A stretch of DNA of 57,193 nt from Chloroflexota bacterium (lineage in GTDB: Bacteria; Chloroflexota; Dehalococcoidia; DSGV01). Below the pieces are notes generated by a model. That model was not told where the DNA came from and did no database searches. It saw only the letters and a program-made list of their open reading frames with translations. Position numbers and translations under genes: made by a program. Location: assembly GCA_021787985.1 (NCBI GenBank), contig JAJYLG010000012.1:1-57193 (forward strand), read 5' to 3'. Positions 45,887 through 55,215 of the stretch are shown piece by piece; within the stretch, counting starts at the first letter, position 1; each line of letters starts with the position of its first letter.

Positions 45887-48061
45887 TCACGAGCCGTCGC
45901 TCTCCTGCCTGGCACCGCGGTCCCCCAGCAGCCCAGCGGCCCGCGCCCAGCGGTACTTCGCGCCGAGCACCGCCACGGGGGTCTCGGTCGTGTACGGATA
46001 GGCCGGTATCCCGTGCTCGAAGAGCGCCTCGCACGCCGCCTCCACTTCCACGTCGCCGGCCAGGGAGGCCACGACGGGCTTGCGGATCCCCTTGGCGCGG
46101 GCGGCCTCGACCACATCCGCCAGCAGCTCCGCGAAGACCATCGGCGGAGTGATGATCGTGTGCCAGTAGCCGATCACCAGGGAGTGGACCCGCTCGTCCT
46201 CGAGGGCGAGCTCGATGGTGGCCCGATAGGTCGACGGAGGCTCCCCGCCGGTGATGTCGACCGGGTTCCCCGCCGCGCCGAAGGGGGGGATGAACTGCCG
46301 GAATGCCGCGTCGAGATCCGGCGGCATGGTCATCAGGGAGAGGCCGTTGTCGACACAGGCGTCCGAGAGCAGCACTCCGGACCCGCCGGCGCCGGTGATG
46401 ATCACCACGTGCTCCCCCGCCGGCGTCGGCAGCATCGGCAGGCAGCGGGCGTACTCGAGCATGTCCCGGAGCCCGGGGGCCCGCACCACACCCGCCGCCC
46501 GGAAGAGGTCGTCGTAGACCTTGTCGTCGCCCGCCAGTGCGCCGGTGTGTGACCTGGCGGCCGTCGCCCCCGCCGAGGTGCGGCCCGCCTTGAGCACGAT
46601 GACCGGCTTCATGCGCGACACGCGCTTCGCCACCTCGAGGAAGGCCCGGCCGTCCTTCAGGTCCTCCATGTGCATCGCGATGCACGACGTCGCGTCGTCC
46701 TCCTCGAAGAACGTGAGCAGGTCGTCTTCGTCGACGTCGGCCTTGTTGCCGAGCCCCACGATGGCCGAGACTCCGAGGTGCGCGGAGCGGGCGAAGCCGA
46801 GGATGGCCATCCCGATCCCGCCCGACTGCGAGCTCAGCGCGACCGGGCCTTTCACGTCGTAGGGGGTGCAGAAGGTCGCGCAGAGCTTCTCCGGGGTGTA
46901 GTAGAAGCCGTAGATATTCGGGCCGAGGAAGCGAACGCCCCACCTGCGGGCGACCTCCTGCACTTGCGCCTGGAGCTCGGCGTTGCCGGTCTCGGCGAAG
47001 CCCGAAGGGATGAGCACGGCCGTCGGGATGCCCTTGCGGCCTACCTCCTCGAGCGCGCCCGGTACCAGCTTGGCGGGAATGGCGAACACCGCCACGTCGA
47101 CCTCGCCCGGGATTTCCTCCACGCTCGCGTACGCCCGCCGCCCGAGGATCTCCTGCGCCCTCGGGTTCACCGGGTAGATCTCCCCGCCGTAGCCCCCATC
47201 CACCAGGTTGCGCATGACCGAGTTGCCGATCTTGCCCTGCTCGGCCGACGCCCCGATCACCGCCACCCCTCGCGGCCGCAGGAGGCGACGCATGCTGGCG
47301 AGGATCTCCTCTCGAGCGAAACGTTGGTGCACCGGCGGCGGCTCGCTGGAGAGCAGGAAGCGGGCGTCGACGGCAACCACCCCGCGCTCGTCGGCGAGCA
47401 CCGGGTTGAGGTCGACCTCCGCCAGCTCCGGGCAGTCGGCCACGAGCCGCGAGACCGCCACCAGCAACGAGGCCAGCGCCTCGCGGTTCACCGGCGCGGC
47501 CCCGCGCACCCCGGCGAGCACCGGGGCGGCGGCGATCGAGTCCAGCATGCCGAGCGCGTCCGCGTGGCCGAGGGGCGCCAAGCGGAACGTCACGTCACGC
47601 AGCACCTCGACCAGCACTCCGCCCACGCCGAAGGCCACCAGCTTGCCAAAGGTGGGATCCGTGGTCGCACCGACGATCACCTCCAAGCCCCCGCTGACCA
47701 TCTGCTGGACCAGCACGCCGTCGACGCGGGCCGAGGGGGCGTAGGAGCCCGCGGAGGCCAGGATCTCCCGGTAGGCGGCGCGGACCTCCGCGGCGCTGCG
47801 CAGCCCGACGCGCACCCCGCCCGCCTCGGTCTTGTGCAGGATCTGCGCCGAGACCACCTTCGCGACGACCGGGTAGCCGAAGCGCTCGGCGAGCAACACC
47901 GCCTGTTCGGGACTCGTCGCGACGCCCTCCTGCGGCACGGGAATGCCGTTCGCCTCGCACACGCGTCTCGCCTCGTGCGCACCGAGGGAGCTTCGCCCCG
48001 CCGCCACGGCCGCCTGGAGCAGCGGACGCACGACCGCGGCCTCACCGCTTCCGCTCCCCAC
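45887..48061 (-). CDS. ADP-forming acetate/acyl-CoA ligase, fused beta-alpha arrangement
   Basis: About 725 residues. The N-terminal ATP-grasp (beta) domain includes EARRVCEANGIPVPQEG, YPVVAKVVSAQILHKTEAGG and LAEVDLNPVLADERG. The C-terminal CoA-binding/ligase (alpha) part includes GVAVIGASAEQGKIGNSVM, YPVNPRAQEILGRRAYASVE, VALSSQSGGIGMAILG and the phospho-His region ARSHTGALAGDDKVYDDLF. The enzyme makes ATP from acyl-CoA plus ADP and phosphate. The frame is open to GTG 48118, but those first 19 codons (VERLVAVLMRASSEEERVA) are the tail of an integrase relic duplicated at 49700-49764. GTG 48061, with GAGGAG about 9 bases upstream, is the better start. Ends 45 bp from the kinase. Confidence 0.85.
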   Translation of the reverse strand: MGSGSGEAAVVRPLLQAAVAAGRSSLGAHEARRVCEANGIPVPQEGVATSPEQAVLLAERFGYPVVAKVVSAQILHKTEAGGVRVGLRSAAEVRAAYREILASAGSYAPSARVDGVLVQQMVSGGLEVIVGATTDPTFGKLVAFGVGGVLVEVLRDVTFRLAPLGHADALGMLDSIAAAPVLAGVRGAAPVNREALASLLVAVSRLVADCPELAEVDLNPVLADERGVVAVDARFLLSSEPPPVHQRFAREEILASMRRLLRPRGVAVIGASAEQGKIGNSVMRNLVDGGYGGEIYPVNPRAQEILGRRAYASVEEIPGEVDVAVFAIPAKLVPGALEEVGRKGIPTAVLIPSGFAETGNAELQAQVQEVARRWGVRFLGPNIYGFYYTPEKLCATFCTPYDVKGPVALSSQSGGIGMAILGFARSAHLGVSAIVGLGNKADVDEDDLLTFFEEDDATSCIAMHMEDLKDGRAFLEVAKRVSRMKPVIVLKAGRTSAGATAARSHTGALAGDDKVYDDLFRAAGVVRAPGLRDMLEYARCLPMLPTPAGEHVVIITGAGGSGVLLSDACVDNGLSLMTMPPDLDAAFRQFIPPFGAAGNPVDITGGEPPSTYRATIELALEDERVHSLVIGYWHTIITPPMVFAELLADVVEAARAKGIRKPVVASLAGDVEVEAACEALFEHGIPAYPYTTETPVAVLGAKYRWARAAGLLGDRGARQESDGS

Positions 48062-48195
48062 CGCTACGCGCTCCTCTTCCGACGAAGCGCGCATTAACAC
48101 CGCCACCAACCGTTCCACTGCCTCACATCCAACCTCCGGTGCGACGCGCGGGTGGACTGTCCGCCGTCGTGCAGATCTGGCTGCCCCTGGGCGCC
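48045..48195. repeat. ~151-bp inverted repeat, copy A (integrase tail)
   Basis: Bases 48061-48195 match the reverse complement of 49630-49764 with 2 differences in 135. A further 14-base match (48045-48058 against 49768-49781) follows a small indel. Sequence outside these limits does not match. Confidence 0.9.
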
Positions 48196-48270
48196 TGCGT
48201 GATGACCCTCAGCGACAGCCCATGCGTCAGCATCAAGCCTGCCGCCGAGTGGCGCAATCGTCGAAGCGTC
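48045..48270 (-). pseudogene. Tyrosine recombinase C-terminal remnant, copy A
   Basis: The minus strand reads LRRLRHSAAGLMLTHGLSLR, VITQAPRGSQICTTADSP, then in the next frame VHPRVAPEVGCEAVERLVAV. This equals the integrase block xHDLRHSAAxLxLxxGxSLxxVxxxLGHSQIxTTADxYxHVxPEVxxEAVERL. The catalytic GH and the tyrosine are lost and the frame is broken. Its extreme 3' end leads directly into the acyl-CoA ligase reading frame. Confidence 0.7.
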
Positions 48271-48517
48271 ATGAGCACTACCGCCCCTCGACCCGCCTTC
48301 CCGCAGCCGAGCTCGCACCGATCGAGGCGATCTCCGATCAGGACACAGCGGAGGCGCGCGCTGGCACCGCACGCCCTCCGCGCGCAACACTCGGCCCGCG
48401 GCGCGCGACACGATCGATCTGTTACAGGCAGCGGCAGGCGTGGAGACATCGCTCGGCAGTCTGGGCGACTCACGCCGCCACCAGCCAGGCCCGTGCCACC
48501 GTGACGGCGTTGTCGTA

Positions 48518-49249
48518 CTACGCCGTGTCTTCGCGGAGCCTGGCAGCGACCTCGCGGGCAGTGCCCTCTTCGCCGGCCGGAATGGGAACGCGGACGGTCT
48601 CCGCGTCCAGCCCGTAGCGCGTCGGATATGAGTACGTGAACTCGAGCGACGGTCGCCTGCGTTCGACGAGCTTCACGGTCTCAAGTCTCGCGCCGAGCAG
48701 GCTCCAGGTGTGAAGGCTGCCACTCGGGTAGACGCCTTCTTCGGATACAAGAGCCCCCGGGCGATCGTGGGGCCTTGGACCGGCAAGTCTGACGCTCAGA
48801 AGGGCGGCTCCGCCGACGAGGGCGATCAAGCACACCATCCCGAGGAAGACCGAGCGCCCCGCCTCGCGGTCCGGCGCGATCACGAGGAAACCGACTCCGA
48901 AAAGCAGCGCAAAGGCCGAAATGACGAAGAACAGCGTGGTCTTCTCAGCCTTGCTGGCCCGAGCTTCGACAGCCACATAGCGGCGCCATTCCTCGTCCGA
49001 ATACGTCCAGTGGACCAGCAGGTTGCGGCCGTCCAGGATCGCGTCAAGCACGGCCGCACGGCGGATGTAGACGAACCCGGCCGTGGCACCGGCGACGATG
49101 GGCAGGAAGCTGGCGAAAACGATCGCGTAGCCACCGCCCATCATGTCCGTGCCGGAGAGGAACGGGTAGAGTGCGGCCAAGGCCCCCAGCAGCGCGACGA
49201 GAAGCCAGAAGACCGCCCGTTTCCCTTGCCCGTTCCGAAGTCGCTTCAT
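48518..49249 (-). CDS. Membrane protein, four-helix, PH-like C-terminal domain
   Basis: A 243-residue protein from ATG 49249 (GAGG about 9 bases upstream). Helices AVFWLLVALLGALAALYPFL, IVFASFLPIVAGATAGFVYI, TLFFVISAFALLFGVGFLVI and VFLGMVCLIALVGGAALLSV. Between helices 2 and 3 is a soluble segment NLLVHWTYSDEEWRRYVAVE. The C-terminal cytoplasmic part GVYPSGSLHTWSLLGARLE resembles a small PH/YcxB-like module. Function unknown. It is the only intact gene between the two inverted integrase-tail repeats. Confidence 0.75.
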   Translation of the reverse strand: MKRLRNGQGKRAVFWLLVALLGALAALYPFLSGTDMMGGGYAIVFASFLPIVAGATAGFVYIRRAAVLDAILDGRNLLVHWTYSDEEWRRYVAVEARASKAEKTTLFFVISAFALLFGVGFLVIAPDREAGRSVFLGMVCLIALVGGAALLSVRLAGPRPHDRPGALVSEEGVYPSGSLHTWSLLGARLETVKLVERRRPSLEFTYSYPTRYGLDAETVRVPIPAGEEGTAREVAARLREDTA

Positions 49250-49629
49250 CCCGACTGCCTCGACTAGCCCCTCGGTCCGCGGCCAACGTCAGCCGTGGTC
49301 GACTCGGCGCTGACCTGCTGCAACGAAACCGTGAGGGAACGGCCGACAAGGCTCGTGCGAACGACGACGGTAGCATGGTCGCCGAAAACCGCCGCCGTCC
49401 CCGGCGTCATGCTCACGGGCACAACCTGTGCGCAGGGGAACCGCTCCGCGCCCAGTGCCCTCCGAGCGCGCCGACAGTGCCGCGCCGCGCTTCGTGCAGA
49501 CGCGCCCGTCGCCCCCAGGCACGGTCCCACCACCGGGGCAGCCACTCCCGGCAACAACCATCGGGCTACCCCTTGGCTCCGGCGGTCGATCCCCGGCTGG
49601 ACTCCGGCTGCCGAGTCCGCACCTCCAGA
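49250..49629 (-). other. Unassigned stretch with a possible coding scrap
   Basis: On the minus strand a frame ending at TAG 49264 reads VPVSMTPGTAAVFGDHATVV, VRTSLVGRSLTVSLQQVSAE, which looks protein-like (two beta-type strands) but has no clear start and no recognised family. It ends 14 bp before the ATG of the membrane-protein gene, so it could be a truncated upstream operon member. Otherwise nothing seen. Confidence 0.3.
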
Positions 49630-49781
49630 GGCGCCCAGGGACAGCCAGATCTGCACGACGGCGGACAGTCCACCCGCGCGTCGCACCGGAGGTTGGATGT
49701 GAGGCAGTGGAACGGTTGGTAGCGGTGTTAATGCGCGCTTCGTCGGAAGAGGAGCGCGTAGCGGAGCGGGAGCGGAAGCGG
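49630..49781 (+). repeat. ~152-bp inverted repeat, copy B: tyrosine recombinase C-terminal remnant
   Basis: Plus strand encodes SQICTTADSP, then in another frame VHPRVAPEVGCEAVERLVAV, LMRASSEEERVAERERKRG. This is the same integrase tail as copy A in opposite orientation, 97-99% identical over 135 bp. Upstream integrase sequence is absent, so it is only the 3' end of the gene. Confidence 0.85.
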
Positions 49782-49873
49782 GGGCTCCAGGCGCGCCCCT
49801 TGCACGCTGCGCAGTGAGCGCGGTGCGCTTCGGGAACGGGAGTGTTCGGAGGCTGGGCGAGCAGCGCCCCCCG

Positions 49874-49900
49874 TTGACAAGTCGCGCGCCGCGGTTGTAT
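49874..49900 (+). promoter_or_regulatory. Candidate sigma-70-type promoter for fdhD
   Basis: TTGACA (49874-49879) and TTGTAT (49895-49900) are spaced 15 bp; shifting to TGTATC gives 16 bp. They end 27 bp before the fdhD ATG. A reasonable but unproven promoter for the formate dehydrogenase cluster. Confidence 0.4.
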
Positions 49901-49927
49901 CCCGTGCACAACAGGGAAGGGGGAACG

Positions 49928-50755
49928 ATGGCGGGAGTTTTCGCACCGCCGGGTGCGCGAACCCGCGTCGACCGCTGGGACGGCCCGCGCCGCGAGTCGG
50001 TGAGCGACGCCCTGGCGGTCGAGGAGCCGCTTGCGGTTCGCGTCAACGACCAGCCGTTCACCGTCACCATGCGCACGCCCGGCGACGACCTCGCGCTCGT
50101 CGCCGGCCTGCTGTTCGCAGAAGGCGTGATCCGGAGCGCCGACGACATCGCCCTCATGGTCCATTGTGGCTCAGGCGAAGACGCGGACTGGGCGAACGCG
50201 GTGAAGGTCGTTCTGGGTGACGGCCGAACGGTCCCACTCGCCTCGGCCCGCAACCTGGTCAGCGCCACGAGCTGCGGCCTGTGCGGCAAGACGACGATCG
50301 ACGCGCTGCGCGTGGACCAGGAGCCGCTGCCCAACGGCCCGGCCATCCCGGCCGCCTTGCTGTATGCCCTTCCCGAGGCAATGCGCGCCCGGCAGGAGGT
50401 GTTCGCCAGCACCGGCGGCCTCCACGCCGCAGCCCTGTTCGACGCCGACGGCCAGCTCGTCGCGGTCGGCGAGGATGTCGGCCGGCACAACGCCGTCGAC
50501 AAGGTCATCGGGCGGGCCCTGACGGACCGGCTGGTTCCGCTCGAGCGACACGTCCTCATGGTCAGCGGCCGCCTCAGCTACGAAATCGTGCAGAAGGCGA
50601 TCGCGGCTCGCGTGCCGGTGGTGGCGGCCATCTCGGCGCCGTCGACGCTCGCGGTCGAGCTGGCCAGCGCCTTCAACCAGACGCTGGTGGGATTCCTGCG
50701 GGGAGAACGCATGAACGTGTACTGCGGAGGCGACCGTATCCTCAATGGACGCTGA
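49928..50755 (+). CDS. fdhD: FdhD, sulfurtransferase for formate dehydrogenase maturation
   Basis: A 275-residue protein from ATG 49928 (GGGGGAA upstream). FdhD features: AVEEPLAVRVNDQPFTVTMR, TPGDDLALVAGLLFAEG, the active Cys pair SATSCGLCGKTTID, STGGLHAAALFDADG, GEDVGRHNAVDKVIGRAL and VSGRLSYEIVQKA. It carries sulfur from a cysteine desulfurase to the Mo-bis-MGD cofactor, essential for FDH activity. Begins the fdh gene group. Confidence 0.95.
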   Translation: MAGVFAPPGARTRVDRWDGPRRESVSDALAVEEPLAVRVNDQPFTVTMRTPGDDLALVAGLLFAEGVIRSADDIALMVHCGSGEDADWANAVKVVLGDGRTVPLASARNLVSATSCGLCGKTTIDALRVDQEPLPNGPAIPAALLYALPEAMRARQEVFASTGGLHAAALFDADGQLVAVGEDVGRHNAVDKVIGRALTDRLVPLERHVLMVSGRLSYEIVQKAIAARVPVVAAISAPSTLAVELASAFNQTLVGFLRGERMNVYCGGDRILNGR

Positions 50756-51221
50756 AGACCGCAAGCGCACCCTGCGCGCCTTCACCTACGGCCTGTATGT
50801 CGTCGGCTGCCGGCACGGCGACGATGCCAACGCCTTCACGGCCAACTGGTGCACCCAGATCTCCTTCGATCCGCCGTTGCTCGCGCTTTCGGTGGAGAAG
50901 GACAGCCACTCCATCGGGCTCATTCGTACCAGCGGCAAGTTCACGGTATCCGTGCTTCCCTCTGGAGAGCGCGGGCTCGCCGGCCTGCTGGGAAAGCCCT
51001 GGGCGCGCGTTCCCGACAAGCTCCGGCAGATCGACTCGTTCGACGCGCCCAACGGCTGCCCCGTGCCGCGCATCGCGCTCGGCTATGTCGAGTGCGCCGT
51101 TCGCGGCGAGTGCGACGCCGGCGACAGCGTGGTCGTCGTGGCCGACGTCGTCGGCGCGCGCTGGCTCGGCGACGGCGAGCCGCTCACCATGGCCGAGGCG
51201 GGGTTCAAACATGCTGGCTGA
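50745..51221 (+). CDS. Flavin reductase-like FMN-binding protein
   Basis: A 158-residue protein: DRKRTLRAFTYGLYVVGCRH, NAFTANWCTQISFDPPLLAL, VEKDSHSIGLIRTSGKFTVS. This is the split-barrel flavin reductase domain (FMN-binding T/S-x-N-W region). The ATG overlaps the last 11 bases of fdhD. It could reduce flavin with NAD(P)H or be a redox auxiliary. Its link with formate metabolism is positional only. Confidence 0.85.
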   Translation: MDAEDRKRTLRAFTYGLYVVGCRHGDDANAFTANWCTQISFDPPLLALSVEKDSHSIGLIRTSGKFTVSVLPSGERGLAGLLGKPWARVPDKLRQIDSFDAPNGCPVPRIALGYVECAVRGECDAGDSVVVVADVVGARWLGDGEPLTMAEAGFKHAG

Positions 51222-51294
51222 CCGCTCGCCACCCGGCCACGGCAAGAAGGGAGCGCGAGCTCCGTCGCCGGGCTAGCTCAGCAGGGAGGACAGC

Positions 51295-54200
51295 ATGGTC
51301 ACAACACGCCGGGGATTCATCAAGCTAGGCGTTGGCGCCGGAGCCGGTCTCGCCGCCGGCACCAGCGTTCTGGGATTCCCCACCGACAAAGTCGAGGCGG
51401 CTACGCGGACGCTGAAGATCGCGCAGGCCCGCGAGTTCCACAGCGTCTGCCCGTATTGCGCCGTCGGCTGCGGCATGATCGCCTACGTTCTCGGGGACGA
51501 GGCGCGCAACGCCGTGCCGACGGTCGTTCACATCGAGGGTGATCCCGACAGCCCGATCAACGCCGGCGCCCTCTGCCCCAAGGGCGCGACCACGATGCAG
51601 CTCACGGTCAACCGGCGGCGGGTGCTGAAACCGCTCTACCGCGCGCCGGGCGCGGCGGACTGGAAGGAGATGAGCTGGAGCGAGGTCCTCGACCTGCTCG
51701 CCCAGCGCATCAAGGAGACGCGCGACCGCACGTTTGTCACCGTGGACTCCAAGGGGAACACGGTGAACCGCCAGGAGGGCTTCGCGGTCGCGGGAGGCGC
51801 TGCCTTCTCCAACGAGGAGGGGTACCTCATGGCGAAGCTCTTCCGTGCCCTGGGGACGGTGTACATCGAACAACAGGCGCGTGTCTGACACGGCCCGACG
51901 GTGGTCAGTTTGGCCACCACCTTCGGGCGCGGCGCCATGACCAACCACTGGCGCGACCTGGAGCACGCCGACGTGATGTTCATCGTCGGCGCGAACCCGG
52001 CCGAGAACCACCCCTGCGGCTTCCGCTGGGCCCTCGTCGCCCGCGAGAAGCGCGGCACCAAGATCGTCCACGTCGACCCGCGCTTCACCCGCACGTCCGC
52101 CGTCGCCGACTACTACATGCCGATCCGCGCCGGCACCGACATCGCGATGCTCGGCTTCCTGATCAAGACGGCGATCGAGAAGAACCTCTACCACGAGGAG
52201 TACGTCAAGCACTACACCTCGGCACCCCTCCTCGTGAAGGACGGGTTCGGCTTCAAGGACGGCTACTTCACCGGCTGGAGCGCATCCGCGAACGACTACA
52301 CCGACAAGTCCACCTGGGCCTACCAGCTCGACTCGAGCGGCTACGCCAAGCAGGACCCGACGCTGCAGGACCCGCAGTCCGTGTTCCAGCTCATGAAGCA
52401 GCACTACTCCCGCTACGACGTGGACACGGTCTCGAAGATCACGGGGGCCACGGCGGAGCAGCTCCAGAAGCTGGCCGACATCGTCCTATCCACCGGCCGG
52501 CCGGACAAAGTCGGCTGTGCGCTCTACGCGGTCGGCTACACGCACCATTCCAAGGGCGTGCAGATGATCCGCACGCTGGCCATGCTGCAACTCCTGCTGG
52601 GCAACGTGGGGCGGCCCGGAGGCGGCGTGGACGCCGAGCGCGGGCACGCCAACATCCAGGGGAACACCGACAACGCGATCTCGTGGGAGCTTCTGCCGGG
52701 CTATCTCCGTATCCCGCTGGCTGGTCAGGAGACGCTGGCCGACCACTTCTCCGTCAACGTGCCGAAGAAGTTCGACCCGAAGTCGATCAACTATCTCTCG
52801 AACTACCCGAAATTCCTGATCAGCCTGCTCAAGGCGTGGTGGGGGAACGCCGCGCAGAAGTCGAACGACTTCGCCTACAGCTACCTGCCGAAGCCCGGCG
52901 CGCCCTCGTCCTGGCTCGACATCTTCAACGCCGCGTACACCGGCAAGCTGCAGGGCCTGATCATGAACGGCATGAGCCCGGCCAACATCGGCCCGAACAG
53001 CAACGCCGTGATCAAGGCGCTCGGCAACCTCAAGTGGCTGGTCGTGATGGACCCGTTCGAGACCGCCACCTCGCAGTTCTGGAAGGACGCACCCGGAGCC
53101 GACCCGGCGAAGGTTCAGACCGAGGTCTTCCTCCTGCCCACCACCCACTGGCTCGAGAAGGACGGCGCTTTCACCAACTCGGGCCGCTGGGCGCAGTGGA
53201 AGGACAAGGCGCTCGGCGCACCCGGCGATGCCAAGGACGACGCCTGGGTCTTCACCCAGCTCTACCAGCGCCTGAAGGCCGCCTACCAGAAGGGTGGGAC
53301 ATTCTCGGACCCGATCCTCAACCTCACCTGGGACTATCTGGACCCGTACTATCCGTCGTTGACGGAGATCTCCAAGGAGATCAACGGCAAGGACTTGACC
53401 ACCGGCAAGCAGCTCGCGTCCTTCGCGCTGCTCAAGGACGACGGCACCACCTCCTCGGGCGACTGGATCTACTGCGGCTCCTTCACCGAGGACGGCAACC
53501 AGATGGCGCGCCGCAAGACGACCGACCCCACGCGCATGGGTTTCTACCCCGAATGGGCGTGGAGCTGGCCGCTCAACCGACGCGTGCTCTACAACCGCGC
53601 CTCGGCCGACCTGCAGGGCCAGCCGTGGGACCCGACCCGGCCGGGCATCCTGTGGAACGGGAAGCAGTGGGTCGGCGACGTGCCCGACTTCCCGCCCACC
53701 TCGCCTCCGTCCGACGGGATCAAGCCGTTCATCATGCTGGGCGAGGGCGTCGGCCGCTTCTTCTCGCTCGGCCTGCTCGTCGACGGCCCGTTCCCCGAGC
53801 ACTACGAGCCGGTGGAAAGCCCAACTCCCAACCTGCTGCACCCGAACGTGAGCGCCGACCCGAAGGCGGTCCGCTTCCCGTCGGTGCAGGACAAGTTCGG
53901 CACGCCCGACCAGTTCCCCTACGTGGCGACCACCTACCGCGTCACCGAGCACGAGCACTACGTGACGATGAACGTCCCCTATCTCGTCGAGGCCATGCCT
54001 GACATGTTCGTCGAGATCCCCGTCGAGCTGGCGCAAGAGAAGGGAATCGTGAACGGCGGCCGGGTGAAGGTGCGGTCGCTGCGCGGCGAGATCGAGGCCG
54101 TGGCCGTGGTCACCAAGCGGATGAAACCGCTGCAGGTAAACGGCAAGACGGTCTACCAGGTCGGCATTCCGATCCACTGGGGCTACGTCGGCATTCACAA

Positions 54201-54297
54201 GGGCGGCATGGGGAACACGCTGACCAACTTCGTCGGTGACGCGAACGCCCGGACCCCCGCGTTCAAGGCGTTCCTCGTCAACGTCGAGAAGGTGTAG
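51295..54297 (+). CDS. fdnG: Selenocysteine-containing formate dehydrogenase alpha subunit (FDH-N/O type)
   Basis: A 1000-codon frame interrupted only by TGA at codon 198 (51886-51888). Sequence on either side is continuous: YIEQQARV, Sec, HGPTVVSLATTFGRGAMTNH, exactly the FdnG/FdoG active site. Tat signal TTRRGFIKLGVGAGAG; [4Fe-4S] site CPYCAVGC with Cys in GALCPKGA; Mo-bis-MGD regions ADVMFIVGANPAENHPCG, HVDPRFTRTSAVADYYMPIR and QGNTDNA; C-terminal domain PVELAQEKGIVNGGRVKVRS. Length, Tat export and beta/gamma neighbours match E. coli FDH-N. It oxidises periplasmic formate to CO2. GGGAGG upstream of the ATG. A SECIS-like hairpin follows the TGA. Confidence 0.93.
51893..51928 (+). promoter_or_regulatory. 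SECIS-like hairpin for UGA decoding in fdnG
   Basis: Four bases after the TGA. Outer stem GCCCGA (51893-51898) pairs with TCGGGC (51923-51928). One C/T mismatch, inner stem GGTGGT (51900-51905) pairs with ACCACC (51916-51921), 10-base apical loop CAGTTTGGCC. Position immediately 3' of the UGA fits bacterial SECIS elements bound by SelB. SelB and other Sec genes are not in the window. Confidence 0.7.
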
Positions 54298-54307
54298 GTG
54301 CGCGGCG

Positions 54308-55213
54308 ATGAGCACTCCGTTGGACCCGCTCGCCATTCGCCGGATCTCGGCCAGCCCGTCACCGAACCCTTCGATTCGCAACGGCAACGTGCCGGCCGTC
54401 GCCAAGCTGGTCGATATCGGGCTCTGCATCGGCTGCAAGGCTTGCGAGGTGGCGTGCAAGGAGTGGAACGACCTGGGTGTGGAAGACACCTACAACTTCG
54501 GGTCGTACCAGAGCCACAAGGCGCTCACCCCGAACACGTGGGACCTGATGCTCTTCAACGAGGTGGAGATCAACGGCGGGCTGCAGTGGCTGATCCGGAA
54601 GGATAGCTGCCTGCACTGCGACGAGCCGGGCTGTCTCCTCGCCTGCCCCGCGCCAGGCGCCATCGTTCAGTACGCCAACGGCATCGTCGACTTCAACCAG
54701 GACAAGTGCATCGGCTGCCAGTACTGCCTGGTGGGCTGCCCGTTCGACATCCCCAAGTACGATCCCAAGAGCCAGAAGGTCTACAAGTGCACCTTGTGCG
54801 TGGACCGCGTCGGCGCGGGGCTGGAGCCGGCCTGCGCCAAGGCATGCCCCACCGCGGCGATCAAGTTCGGCACCAAGGACGACATGCTCGCCGAGGGCAA
54901 GGCGTCCGTCGACCGGCTGAAGCAGCGCGGCTTTGTGAATGCCACGCTCTACGACCCGCCCGGGGTCGGCGGCACGCACATGATGTACGTCGTGCCGCAC
55001 GGCGACCGCTTGGCGGACTACCAGCTCCCCACGAACCCGACGCCACGTCGCGGCGGGCTGGGCGTGCTCGGAGCTTGGAAATGGGCCGGGGCCGGCCTGC
55101 TCTGGGCCGGAACCGTCGGGCTGGCCGTCCACTTCATCCGCTTCCGAGGCGCACGCATCGACGCCATCAAGGCGCGTGAGCGTGAGCTCGAGGAGCAGGA
55201 AGGCAGGCGATAG
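54308..55213 (+). CDS. fdnH: Formate dehydrogenase beta subunit (four-cluster ferredoxin with C-terminal anchor)
   Basis: A 301-residue subunit from ATG 54308. Cys groups: GLCIGCKACEVACKEWND, CLHCDEPGCLLACP, KCIGCQYCLVGCPFDIPKYD, and CTLCVDRVGAGLEPACAKAC. A C-terminal transmembrane helix (AGAGLLWAGTVGLAVHFI) anchors it, as in FdnH. It transfers electrons from the alpha subunit to the gamma cytochrome b. It begins 10 bp after fdnG and ends 2 bp before fdnI, so it is operonic. Confidence 0.93.
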   Translation: MSTPLDPLAIRRISASPSPNPSIRNGNVPAVAKLVDIGLCIGCKACEVACKEWNDLGVEDTYNFGSYQSHKALTPNTWDLMLFNEVEINGGLQWLIRKDSCLHCDEPGCLLACPAPGAIVQYANGIVDFNQDKCIGCQYCLVGCPFDIPKYDPKSQKVYKCTLCVDRVGAGLEPACAKACPTAAIKFGTKDDMLAEGKASVDRLKQRGFVNATLYDPPGVGGTHMMYVVPHGDRLADYQLPTNPTPRRGGLGVLGAWKWAGAGLLWAGTVGLAVHFIRFRGARIDAIKARERELEEQEGRR

Positions 55214-55215
55214 GA

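Noticed and set aside
46670-48097. 475-codon plus-strand frame antisense to the acyl-CoA ligase
   Set aside because: Shadow of the ligase gene, no domain signature.
48196-49629. Composite transposon with 150-bp terminal inverted repeats
   Set aside because: The repeats are integrase 3' ends rather than transposon termini. No transposase lies between them and no target-site duplication is evident.
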